Shown here piece by piece: positions 1 to 5,370 of a stretch of DNA of 10,469 bases. Below the pieces are notes generated by a model. The model was not told the origin of the DNA and searched no databases. It saw nothing but the letters and a program-made list of their open reading frames with translations. The position numbers and the translations under genes are program-made. Numbering within the stretch: position 1 is the stretch's first letter; every line of letters begins with the position of its first letter. The stretch is from Actinomycetota bacterium. GTDB lineage: Bacteria; Actinomycetota; Thermoleophilia; Gaiellales; Gaiellaceae. The DNA lies in contig VAXD01000071.1 in assembly GCA_005884155.1 (NCBI GenBank), positions 1 to 10,469 on the forward strand. Reading direction: 5' to 3'.

Positions 1-479
1 TCATGCTCGGCGAGACGACCGGCACGAGCGCCGGCGGCGCCGACGAGGCCGGCAAGTTCCTGCGCGTGCCCGGGACGAACCCGTTCTTCCCGATGCCGCA
101 CGACCTGCAGGGCAACCGCTTCCTCGAGCTGCTCGCGGAGAACCCGCTCGAGGTCTACGTCATGAACACCGGCCGCGTGGGCGGGCCCGAGGACGACGAG
201 CGCTCGCGCAAGGTTCGGATCAAGCATTCGTCCGCGATCGTCAAGGGGATCGCGGAGGGGACGATCGAGTGGGAGCGCGATCCGGACTTCGGCTACTTCG
301 TCGCGTCTTCGATACCGGGGAACGACGAACTCGAGATCCTGCAGCCGCGGCGGCTGTACTCCCAGCAGGGCCGCGTGGACGAGTACCGAGCACTCGTCGA
401 GCGCTTCAAGGCCGAACGGGCCGAGTTCCTGAGCGGCTTCGCGAGCCTGAGCGACGAGATCGTCGCGGCCGTCTCCTAG
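1..479 (+). CDS. pckA: Phosphoenolpyruvate carboxykinase (ATP), C-terminal part
   Basis: This is the last 158 codons of a gene that begins before the window, ending at TAG 477-479. The enzyme converts oxaloacetate and ATP to PEP, CO2 and ADP, the entry step of gluconeogenesis in the cytoplasm. The fragment shows blocks I recognise from the PckA C-terminal domain: MLGETTGTSAGG (fragment residues 1-12), the VPGTNPFFPM segment (22-31), the NTG nucleotide-site motif (55-57), a basic SRKVRI stretch (68-73) and SAIVKGIAEG (77-86). The Met at base 3 is internal, not a start, because the full family protein is over 500 aa and its P-loop and metal-binding residues would lie upstream. Its stop overlaps the stop of the convergent cyclase gene by 4 bp. 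The assignment rests on remembered family sequence, and the ATP type is preferred over the GTP type because of the NTG region. Confidence 0.85.
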   Translation, partial: MLGETTGTSAGGADEAGKFLRVPGTNPFFPMPHDLQGNRFLELLAENPLEVYVMNTGRVGGPEDDERSRKVRIKHSSAIVKGIAEGTIEWERDPDFGYFVASSIPGNDELEILQPRRLYSQQGRVDEYRALVERFKAERAEFLSGFASLSDEIVAAVS

Positions 480-1825
480 GCTCGCTCGACCGCGAACAGG
501 CGCCACTCGCCGGGGACGCCCTTCAGCTCGACCGCACCGCGGTCGCTGAACTCGATCCCGGCGCCAGCCACGAGGTCCTTCACCGTCGACGACACCAGCA
601 CCTCGCCCGGCCCGGCCTGGCTCGCGACTCGCGCGCCGATGTGCACGGCGATCCCGCCGACCTTGCCGTCGATCACTTCGCACTCTCCGGTGTGAAGTCC
701 CGCGCGGATGTCGATGCCCAGCTGCTTGACCTCCTCCGAGATCCGGCTGGCGCAGCGAATCGCCCGCGCCGGCCCGTCGAAGCTCGCGAAGAAGCCGTCA
801 CCTGCCGTGTCGAGCTCGCGGCCGCGGCCCCGAGCGAGCTCTCGCCGGATGACGGTGTGATGCTCGGACAGCAGCTCGCGCCAGCCGCGGTCGCCCAGCT
901 CGGCGGCCTTTGCGGTGGAGCCGACGATGTCCGTGAAGAGAACCGTCGAGAGGACTCGCTCCGGCTCCGACTCCTCGTGTAGATGCGTGTCCCAACTGGC
1001 CCTCAGGAACCGCTCGATCTCGTCGAGCACCGCGACGGTGTTGCCGGCGGAGATCGCGTGCTCCACCCCGGGGAATTCGATGTGCTCCGCCGGCGGGATG
1101 TGCTGCGCGAGGTACTGCGAGCCCCCGACAATGTGCGGGTGATCGCCGATCCGGTTGAGCACCAGCGTGGGGACGCGGATCGCTCCGAGAATTCCGCGTA
1201 CGTCGCTCTCGCGGTTCATGCGCGTCAACGCGACCGCGGCGCCAGGGCTTGCGCTCTGCCGGATCATCGTGGCGAGCGCGGCCTTCTCGTCCTCGCTCGA
1301 CGTTGGGGCAAGCGCCTCCGCTAGTGAAGCTGCGTGCTGGATCGATCCCCAGTCTTCCGCCCAGTCCAGCTCGGCGCGGAATTCTTCATCGGAGTCACCC
1401 CACGGATAGTCGGGTGCCGGCCGTTCGCTGGCGATCGTGCCGAAAAGAATGAGCGCCCAGCAGCGATCAGGGTACGTCGCTGCGAAGAGCGCGCTCATCG
1501 GCCCGCCTTCGGAGGCTCCGAGAACGGCCGCTTTCTCGGAGCCGGCGGAATCCATGACGGCGCGAACGTCGTCCATGCGCGTCTCGAGCGTCGGTACGCC
1601 CTCGACTCGATCGGACATGCCGGTCCCGCGCTTGTCGAAACGGATCAGGCGCGCGAAGGACGAGAGCCGCTCGATCAGCGCGACCCCCGACGGAACCTGC
1701 CACTGCAGCTCGACGTGCGAGACGAACGGCGGCACGTAGACGAGATCGAAAGGCCCGTCGCCCGTGACCTGGTAGGCGATGTGAACGTCGCCGCTGCGGG
1801 CGTAACGGGTCTCGGCAGGTCTCAC
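476..1825 (-). CDS. Alpha/beta-hydrolase fused to class III adenylate/guanylate cyclase
   Basis: The 449-aa protein has two domains. Residues about 1-275 form an alpha/beta-hydrolase: RFDKRGTGMSD (62-72), nucleophile elbow GASEGG with Ser105, likely acid Asp228 in NRIGDHP, and His256 in GVEHAIS. Residues about 290-449 form a class III cyclase domain with metal-binding Asp299 (FTDIVGST) and Asp343 (TAGDGFF). No signal peptide or membrane segment is visible, so it should be cytoplasmic. The order and length match mycobacterial Rv1900c (LipJ), a hydrolase-fused adenylyl cyclase. Asp339 sits where class III enzymes usually have the adenine-selecting Lys, and His395 (AVHIGARV) replaces the usual Asn, while Arg399 is kept. 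Nucleotide specificity is therefore uncertain. The start is GTG 1825: an in-frame TAG lies only three codons upstream, with no other start between. No Shine-Dalgarno is seen. The hydrolase substrate is unknown. Confidence 0.88.
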   Translation of the reverse strand: MRPAETRYARSGDVHIAYQVTGDGPFDLVYVPPFVSHVELQWQVPSGVALIERLSSFARLIRFDKRGTGMSDRVEGVPTLETRMDDVRAVMDSAGSEKAAVLGASEGGPMSALFAATYPDRCWALILFGTIASERPAPDYPWGDSDEEFRAELDWAEDWGSIQHAASLAEALAPTSSEDEKAALATMIRQSASPGAAVALTRMNRESDVRGILGAIRVPTLVLNRIGDHPHIVGGSQYLAQHIPPAEHIEFPGVEHAISAGNTVAVLDEIERFLRASWDTHLHEESEPERVLSTVLFTDIVGSTAKAAELGDRGWRELLSEHHTVIRRELARGRGRELDTAGDGFFASFDGPARAIRCASRISEEVKQLGIDIRAGLHTGECEVIDGKVGGIAVHIGARVASQAGPGEVLVSSTVKDLVAGAGIEFSDRGAVELKGVPGEWRLFAVERA

Positions 1826-1831
1826 GTCCCC

Positions 1832-1837
1832 AGGCTA
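1832..1837 (-). promoter_or_regulatory. Candidate -10 element of the hydrolase-cyclase gene (leaderless)
   Basis: Read on the minus strand the hexamer is TAGCCT, matching the actinobacterial TANNNT pattern, and it ends 6 nt before GTG 1825. There is no Shine-Dalgarno between them, which fits a leaderless transcript. No good -35 is visible. This is a motif-and-spacing prediction only. Confidence 0.35.
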
Positions 1838-1839
1838 AC

Positions 1840-1852
1840 CCCGCGGCGCGGG
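1840..1852. repeat. 13-bp perfect inverted repeat between divergent genes
   Basis: The arms CCCGCG (1840-1845) and CGCGGG (1847-1852) are perfect inverted copies around a single G at 1846. They lie in the 57-nt gap between the cyclase gene and the broken recombinase gene, just upstream of the proposed cyclase -10. It could be an operator, but GC-only palindromes of this size also arise by chance in such a GC-rich genome. Confidence 0.25.
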
Positions 1853-1882
1853 AATCGCGAGGCCCCCGGCGAACCCCCACTC

Positions 1883-2694
1883 ATGGACGAAATCGAGCGC
1901 TTTCTCGAGAGCCCGGCGCTTTCGGCCGCGACACGGCGCGCGTACCGCGTCGACGTGACCGAGTTCTGCGGCTGGCTCCGGCGCCGCGGGACGCCGCTGA
2001 ACGCGGTCGACGTGCGCGTGCTCGCCGAGTACGCCGCCGAGCTGGGGCGCGCCCGGCCACGCAAGCTCGCGCCGGCGACGATCGGGCGCAAGCTGGCCGC
2101 TGTGCGTGCGTTCCTGCGCCACGCGCTCGGGCCGGAGCGGGTTCCCGAGACGTCGTTCGCGCCGCGCCGACCGCGTCGCTTGCCCGACGCGCCCCGCACG
2201 GACGACGTCGACGCGGAGCTCGACGGCATCGACGGCGAGGGGCCGCTGGGCGGCCGGAACCGCGCGCTCGTCGAGCTCGTCTACTCGGCCGGCCTTCGTT
2301 CGCAGGAGGCCGTCACGTCGACTTCGAGCAGGAACTCGTGCACGTGCGCGGCAAGGGCGGCAAGGAGCGGGTCGTCCCGCTCGGCGAGGAAGCCGCGCAC
2401 CAGCTGGGGCTCTACCTGCGCGAGTCGCGGCCGAAGCTCGCGCGCGGTGCCGAGAACGCGCTCTTCTTGTCCGCGCGCGGACGGCGGCTCGACACGAGCA
2501 CGCTGCGTCGCCTGCTGCCGCATCCGCACCGGCTGCGCCACGCTTTCGCGACGCACCTGCTGGAGGGCGGCGCCGACCTGAGGACGATCCAGGAGCTGCT
2601 CGGCCACAGCTCGCTCTCGACGACGCAGATGTACAGCCACGTGGACGCGAAGCGCCTGCGCAAGGTCTACGACCGGGCGCATCCACGTTCGTAG
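1883..2694 (+). pseudogene. Xer-type tyrosine recombinase, frameshifted
   Basis: Two adjacent frames encode one recombinase. The first runs from ATG 1883 to about 2314 (MDEIERFLE to GLRSQEAV, 144 aa) and has the SAM-like core-binding domain and catalytic Arg139. The second runs from about 2317 to TAG 2692-2694 (VDFEQELVHV to AHPRS, 125 aa) and carries the catalytic Lys of GKGGKER (2353-2355), HRLR (2527-2538), the His of LLGHSS (2605-2607) and the Tyr nucleophile of MYSHV (2632-2634). Against the intact paralogue at 3769-4692, about six codons between EAV and VDF are replaced by 2 nt, so about 16 nt appear missing. As read, translation would end at TGA 2579-2581 after 232 aa without most of the catalytic site. 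All catalytic residues are otherwise kept, so the break is recent or a sequence error. The second part is also about 13 aa shorter than the paralogue just before HxxR. Confidence 0.82.
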
Positions 2695-2718
2695 TTATGT
2701 GATATTTTTATCACGTAA
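2695..2718. promoter_or_regulatory. Probable ArsR operator overlapping the arsR start codon
   Basis: The left arm TTATGTGATA (2695-2704) and right arm TATCACGTAA (2709-2718) are inverted copies with one mismatch, separated by TTTT. The stretch is strikingly AT-rich for this window. It starts right after the recombinase stop codon and its last base is the A of the arsR ATG. Dimeric ArsR proteins bind such repeats, so autorepression is the natural reading. TATTTT (2703-2708) inside it fits the TANNNT -10 pattern, 9 nt from ATG 2718, so repressor binding would cover the core promoter of a nearly leaderless transcript. Confidence 0.65.
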
Positions 2719-3032
2719 TGGACGACGCCAAGGTCTGGAAGGCGCTCGGCTCGCCGCACCGGCGGGCGTTGCTCGACGCGCTCCGTGACGGGCCGAAGAC
2801 GACGACCGCGCTCTGTGAGGTGCTACCCAAGCTCTCGCGCTACGCGGTCATGCAGCACCTCGGTGTGCTCGAGCGTGCCGGGATCGTCCTCGTCCGCCGT
2901 GAGGGCCGCGAACGCTGGAACGAGCTGAACGCCGTGCCGATCCAGCGCGAGCTCGAGCGCTGGCTGAACAGCTTCCAGCAGGCGTCCGCCTCACAGCTAC
3001 TGGCGTTCGAACGCCACCTGAAGGAGGAGTGA
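2718..3032 (+). CDS. ArsR-family winged-helix transcriptional regulator
   Basis: This 104-aa protein is almost entirely the ArsR HTH domain. WKALGSPHRRALLDAL (residues 7-22) is the typical opening helix, LSRYAVMQHLGVLERAGIV (39-57) spans the recognition helix, and VRREGRERWNEL (59-70) is the beta wing. Only one Cys (33) is present, with no CxC or ELCVCDL-type metal motif, so it is unlikely to be a metal sensor. It resembles the metal-independent ArsR regulators paired with SRPBCC/AHSA1 proteins. Start ATG 2718 places the usual N-terminus right at the HTH. The upstream inverted repeat overlaps this codon and suggests autoregulation. The stop TGA 3030-3032 overlaps the start of the next gene, so the two are translationally coupled. 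The signal it senses cannot be read from the sequence. Confidence 0.9.
   Translation: MDDAKVWKALGSPHRRALLDALRDGPKTTTALCEVLPKLSRYAVMQHLGVLERAGIVLVRREGRERWNELNAVPIQRELERWLNSFQQASASQLLAFERHLKEE
3021..3027 (+). promoter_or_regulatory. Shine-Dalgarno of the SRPBCC gene inside arsR
   Basis: AAGGAGG is a full consensus ribosome binding site within the last codons of arsR, 4 nt before ATG 3032 and only 1 nt before the alternative GTG 3029. This spacing decides for ATG 3032. It is the strongest Shine-Dalgarno I see in the window. Confidence 0.7.
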
Positions 3033-3493
3033 TGCACGAGGTCCGGCACGTCACGTTCACGAACGAGCTGCGCTTCGCAAAGCCGCGCGGGGAGGTGTTC
3101 GAGGCCTTCCTCGACACCCAGAAGTGGTTCCAGGTCAGCTACGGCCAAGAGCGGCTGAAGGAGGTCGTCAACGAGCGGCGGGTCGGCGGCCAGATCTACG
3201 AGGACTGGGGCGACGGCATGGGCAAGCTCTACGGCACGATCGGCTGGTGGGATCCGCCCGCGGGCTTCGCCCAGACGAGCCATCAGCTCGGCGGCGGGAT
3301 CACGCTCAACCATCGCTACGAGTTCACCGAGGAGGACGGCGAGACCGTCCTGCGCCACGAGTGCAGCGCGTTCGGCCCGATCTCGGAGGAGATGGCCGAC
3401 GGAATCCGTTGGCACGGCTCCCTCGAGACGTTCGCGGAGCAGCTCAGCGCCTGGATCGAGCGCGGCGAGGTGGTTCCCCCGCCGGAGGCCTAA
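3032..3493 (+). CDS. SRPBCC / AHSA1-like ligand-binding domain protein
   Basis: The 153-aa protein fits the START/Bet v1-like SRPBCC fold as seen in the AHSA1 family. Features include the N-terminal strand with FAKPRGEVFEAFLD (residues 15-28), the mid-domain strand-turn GGQIYEDWGDGMGKLYGTI (52-70), GWWDPPAGFAQTS (71-83), a strand HRYEFTEEDGETVLRHE (94-110) and a closing C-terminal helix WHGSLETFAEQLSAWIE (127-143). These form a hydrophobic cavity in relatives, but the ligand is unknown. The start ATG shares its A with the arsR stop (TGATG). Pairing of an ArsR regulator with an SRPBCC protein is a common bacterial module, often of unknown trigger. The AHSA1 name should not be taken to mean a real Hsp90 cochaperone role here. 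Its TAA overlaps the stop of the convergent small gene. Confidence 0.85.
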   Translation: MHEVRHVTFTNELRFAKPRGEVFEAFLDTQKWFQVSYGQERLKEVVNERRVGGQIYEDWGDGMGKLYGTIGWWDPPAGFAQTSHQLGGGITLNHRYEFTEEDGETVLRHECSAFGPISEEMADGIRWHGSLETFAEQLSAWIERGEVVPPPEA

Positions 3494-3714
3494 GGGTTCG
3501 AGGCGCGGGCGTGTGCGCGCGCCTGCGTCTCGAGCGACTCCTCCGCGACCCGGATGTGCCCAAGCGCGGCCCAGGCGTGCGCCGCGCCGCGGGGAACCGC
3601 CTTGTCCCGGAAGTGCTGCGCCGCGGTGCGGCAGTGGGCGACGGCCTGCTCGAGCTCCTCCGCCGCCGCGTCGTACAGCTTCGCCGCCTCCTCCATCCGC
3701 TCGTCTGCGCTCAC
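3490..3714 (-). CDS. Small helical hypothetical protein (74 aa)
   Basis: I do not recognise a named family. The protein is Ala/Glu-rich and reads as two amphipathic helices: residues about 5-40 (ERMEEAAKLYDAAAEELEQ, then AVAHCRTAAQHFRDKAV) and about 42-70 (RGAAHAWAALGHIRVAEES onward). The spacing of Ala and aromatic residues is TPR-like. It is acidic early and basic late, with no signal peptide or membrane segment. GTG 3714 gives 74 aa. ATG 3696 would give 68 aa and start at MEEAAKLY, and neither has a good Shine-Dalgarno. Being coding is supported by its fit between neighbours: a 4-bp stop overlap with the SRPBCC gene and a 54-nt divergent gap to the recombinase. Confidence 0.6.
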   Translation of the reverse strand: MSADERMEEAAKLYDAAAEELEQAVAHCRTAAQHFRDKAVPRGAAHAWAALGHIRVAEESLETQARAHARASNP

Positions 3715-3752
3715 GGCGGCTGTTTCTAGCAGGCGTCGGCCCGCCCGGGGCG

Positions 3753-3757
3753 AAGGA
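3753..3757 (+). promoter_or_regulatory. Shine-Dalgarno of the intact xer gene
   Basis: AAGGA lies 11 nt before ATG 3769, within GAAGGAAG. It supports this start over later Met or Val codons. Confidence 0.5.
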
Positions 3758-3768
3758 AGAACGTCGCG

Positions 3769-4692
3769 ATGGCGACGCCGCGGGCCGACCCGGCTGCGTC
3801 CGATCCCGAAGTGGACGGATTTCTCGCGCTGCTCGCGGCGCGGCGGGCGCCGAAGACGGTCGACGCCTACCGCCGGGATCTACGCGCGCTCGGCGACTGG
3901 CTGGGCGGGCCGCCTTCAAAGGCGACGACCGACGACCTCGAGCGCTGGCTCGCCGAGCTTCGCGCCGCCGGCCTCTCCCCCGCGACGATCGCACGTCGCG
4001 TGGCCGCGGTCCGCTCGTTTTTCCGCCACCTGATCCTGCTCGGAGCGCGAACCGACAGCCCGGCCGCCGCGCTCGAGCTGCCGCGCCGCCGCCGGCGCCT
4101 GCCGCGCACGCTCTCGGCCGCCGAGGCCCAACGCTTGATCGAGGCAGCTCCGGGCACGACGCCGCGCTCCCTCCGAGACCGCGCTCTTGTCGAGTTGCTC
4201 TACGGAGCGGGACTGCGGGTGAGCGAGGCGGTCGGGCTGGGCAAGACCGACGTCGATCTCGAGCGCCGGCTCGTCCGCTGCACCGGCAAGGGCGACAAGG
4301 AGCGCGTCGTGCCCGTCGGCCGGCACGCGGTCGAGGCGCTGCGCCGCTATCTCGCCCACGGGCGCCCGTACCTTGACCGTCGCCACCGGCCGGAGCTCTT
4401 CCTGAACGCCCAGGGCGGCGCCCTCACGCGTGCCGGCGCCTTCCTGATCCTGCGCCGCCTTGCCGAGCGCGCCGGCCTCGAGCCAGAGCGCGTCCACCCG
4501 CATCTTCTGCGCCATTCGTTCGCGACGCACCTGCTCGAGGGCGGCGCCGATCTGCGCAGCGTCCAGGAGATGCTTGGCCACGCCGACCTCGGGACGACCG
4601 AGCTCTACACGCACGTCAGCGACCGGCGACGCCGCGAGGTCTACTTCAAGAGCCACCCGCACGCTCGCCGAAGAGACGTTTCGGGCGACTGA
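3769..4692 (+). CDS. xerD: Tyrosine recombinase, XerD/XerC family
   Basis: At 307 aa this is the usual length of XerC/XerD, the paired recombinases that resolve chromosome dimers at dif. The N-terminal SAM-like core-binding domain covers about residues 12-102 (FLALLAARRAPKTVDAYRRD), and the catalytic domain about 113-300. All active-site residues are present: Arg150 (GAGLRVSEAV), Lys174 (GKGDKERVVP), His245 and Arg248 (HPHLLRHSFATH), His271 (MLGHADLGTT) and nucleophile Tyr280 (LYTHVSD). The ending EVYFKSHPHAR resembles XerD tails, so XerD is preferred over XerC, though the split is not certain without alignment. A second recombinase of the same type lies broken 1.1 kb upstream, so this may be the only working copy locally. 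No dif-like site was recognised nearby. The small gene 19 nt downstream is likely co-transcribed. Confidence 0.88.
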   Translation: MATPRADPAASDPEVDGFLALLAARRAPKTVDAYRRDLRALGDWLGGPPSKATTDDLERWLAELRAAGLSPATIARRVAAVRSFFRHLILLGARTDSPAAALELPRRRRRLPRTLSAAEAQRLIEAAPGTTPRSLRDRALVELLYGAGLRVSEAVGLGKTDVDLERRLVRCTGKGDKERVVPVGRHAVEALRRYLAHGRPYLDRRHRPELFLNAQGGALTRAGAFLILRRLAERAGLEPERVHPHLLRHSFATHLLEGGADLRSVQEMLGHADLGTTELYTHVSDRRRREVYFKSHPHARRRDVSGD

Positions 4693-4711
4693 AACCGCGG
4701 AATCACAACGT

Positions 4712-4876
4712 ATGTCGTTCGATCCGCACGTTGCGGCACTGATCGTTTCGACCGCGGCCGCCGGCCTCCTGATGACGCTCGCCGGCGTCTGCAAGAACGG
4801 GCTCGAGTGGCGCCAGCGCCGCCGGTTCTGCCCGTCCTGCGGCCGCGACCTGCACGTCTGCGCGTGCCGTAGCTAG
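4712..4876 (+). CDS. Membrane-anchored zinc-ribbon miniprotein (54 aa)
   Basis: The 54-aa protein has a hydrophobic N-terminal stretch, residues about 7-26 (VAALIVSTAAAGLLMTLAGV), long enough for one membrane helix. A basic linker (EWRQRRR, 32-38) and a four-cysteine motif follow: C40-x2-C43 (FCPSCGRDL) and C50-x-C52 (VCACRS). The positive linker would place the cysteine knuckle in the cytoplasm. CPxCGR is typical of zinc ribbons, here in a minimal form with two closely spaced pairs. ATG 4712 sits just before the hydrophobic segment, and no Shine-Dalgarno is visible. The gene begins 19 nt after the recombinase stop, suggesting co-transcription. Its TAG overlaps the stop of the convergent HEAT gene on the same CTAG. 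Its function is unknown. Confidence 0.68.
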   Translation: MSFDPHVAALIVSTAAAGLLMTLAGVCKNGLEWRQRRRFCPSCGRDLHVCACRS

Positions 4877-5370
4877 CGGGCTTTAGCGCGCTTCTCGAGG
4901 CCGGCGGCGACTTTGGCGGCAGTCTCGCGCAGGTCCCGCTCGAGGCCTTCCTCGTCCGCGATCCCCTGCAGCAGGACGACGGTATCGCGCTGAGGCGAGC
5001 CGTTCCGCAGGCACAGGACCGCGAGCCGCCGCACGGCCGGGTTGTCATCCGCGTTCGCGAGCGTGTGCAGGAGCGGGCGGACCGCGTTGATCTCCCGCGG
5101 CGCGTCGCGCGAGAGCAGCTCGAGCGAGAGGAGCGCCGAGCCGCGGCAGGCCGGGCTCTCGTCCTCGAGCCCGCGGCGGAGGAGCTCGGTCTTCTGGCGG
5201 AAGCGAAGCTGGCCGATCGCACGGTACGCGACCGCCCGCTCGCGGTAGTCGCCCGATCGCGCCGCTTCCTCGAGCTCGTCCGACCACTCGCGCCGCAGGT
5301 CGGCGAGCTCGCGCTCCTTGCCCTGCTTCGCCAGCTCGTCCGCGACAGCGGCTGCCTCGGCGAGCGTCAA
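4873..5370 (-). CDS. HEAT-repeat-like protein coupled to citrate synthase
   Basis: The 165-aa soluble protein is almost all helical. Residues about 5-40 form a charged helical lead-in, possibly coiled (AVADELAKQGKERELADLRR), and about 41-155 look like three to four HEAT-like units: DYRERAVAYRAIGQL (41-55), SPACRGSALLSLELL (72-86), NPAVRRLAVLCLRNG (110-124) and RDLRETAAKVAAGLE (145-159). Such repeats usually bind proteins. Start TTG 5370 overlaps the citrate synthase stop as TTGA. It fits because no start codon occurs in-frame upstream until deep inside the citrate synthase gene, and the lead-in Pro-rich sequence before it looks out of frame. The 4-nt overlap implies translational coupling. 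From position alone, a role with citrate synthase or TCA regulation is a guess. Confidence 0.72.
   Translation of the reverse strand: MTLAEAAAVADELAKQGKERELADLRREWSDELEEAARSGDYRERAVAYRAIGQLRFRQKTELLRRGLEDESPACRGSALLSLELLSRDAPREINAVRPLLHTLANADDNPAVRRLAVLCLRNGSPQRDTVVLLQGIADEEGLERDLRETAAKVAAGLEKRAKAR

Noticed and set aside
2306..2338. Programmed ribosomal frameshifting in the recombinase
   Set aside because: There is no slippery heptamer or downstream stem evident, and about five codons of a conserved region are missing, which points to deletion rather than recoding.
1334..2581. A 415-aa plus-strand frame covering the first half of the broken recombinase
   Set aside because: Codons before 1883 are antisense to the hydrolase-cyclase, and those after 2314 are out of frame with the recombinase.
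2695..2718. A possible dif site next to the recombinase genes
   Set aside because: TTATGTGAT recalls the XerD half-site, but dif has inner ATAA-N6-TTAT ends. Here the TTA ends lie outermost around a TTTT centre, so an ArsR operator fits better.
2840..3994. A 384-aa minus-strand frame across arsR, the SRPBCC gene and the 74-aa gene
   Set aside because: It is a shadow frame in GC-rich DNA. The plus-strand products show clear family motifs over the same bases.
1883..4692. The two recombinases as integrases of a mobile element enclosing the ArsR/SRPBCC genes
   Set aside because: Both look like Xer housekeeping-type proteins, no flanking repeats or attachment sites were found, and composition is uniform apart from the operator.
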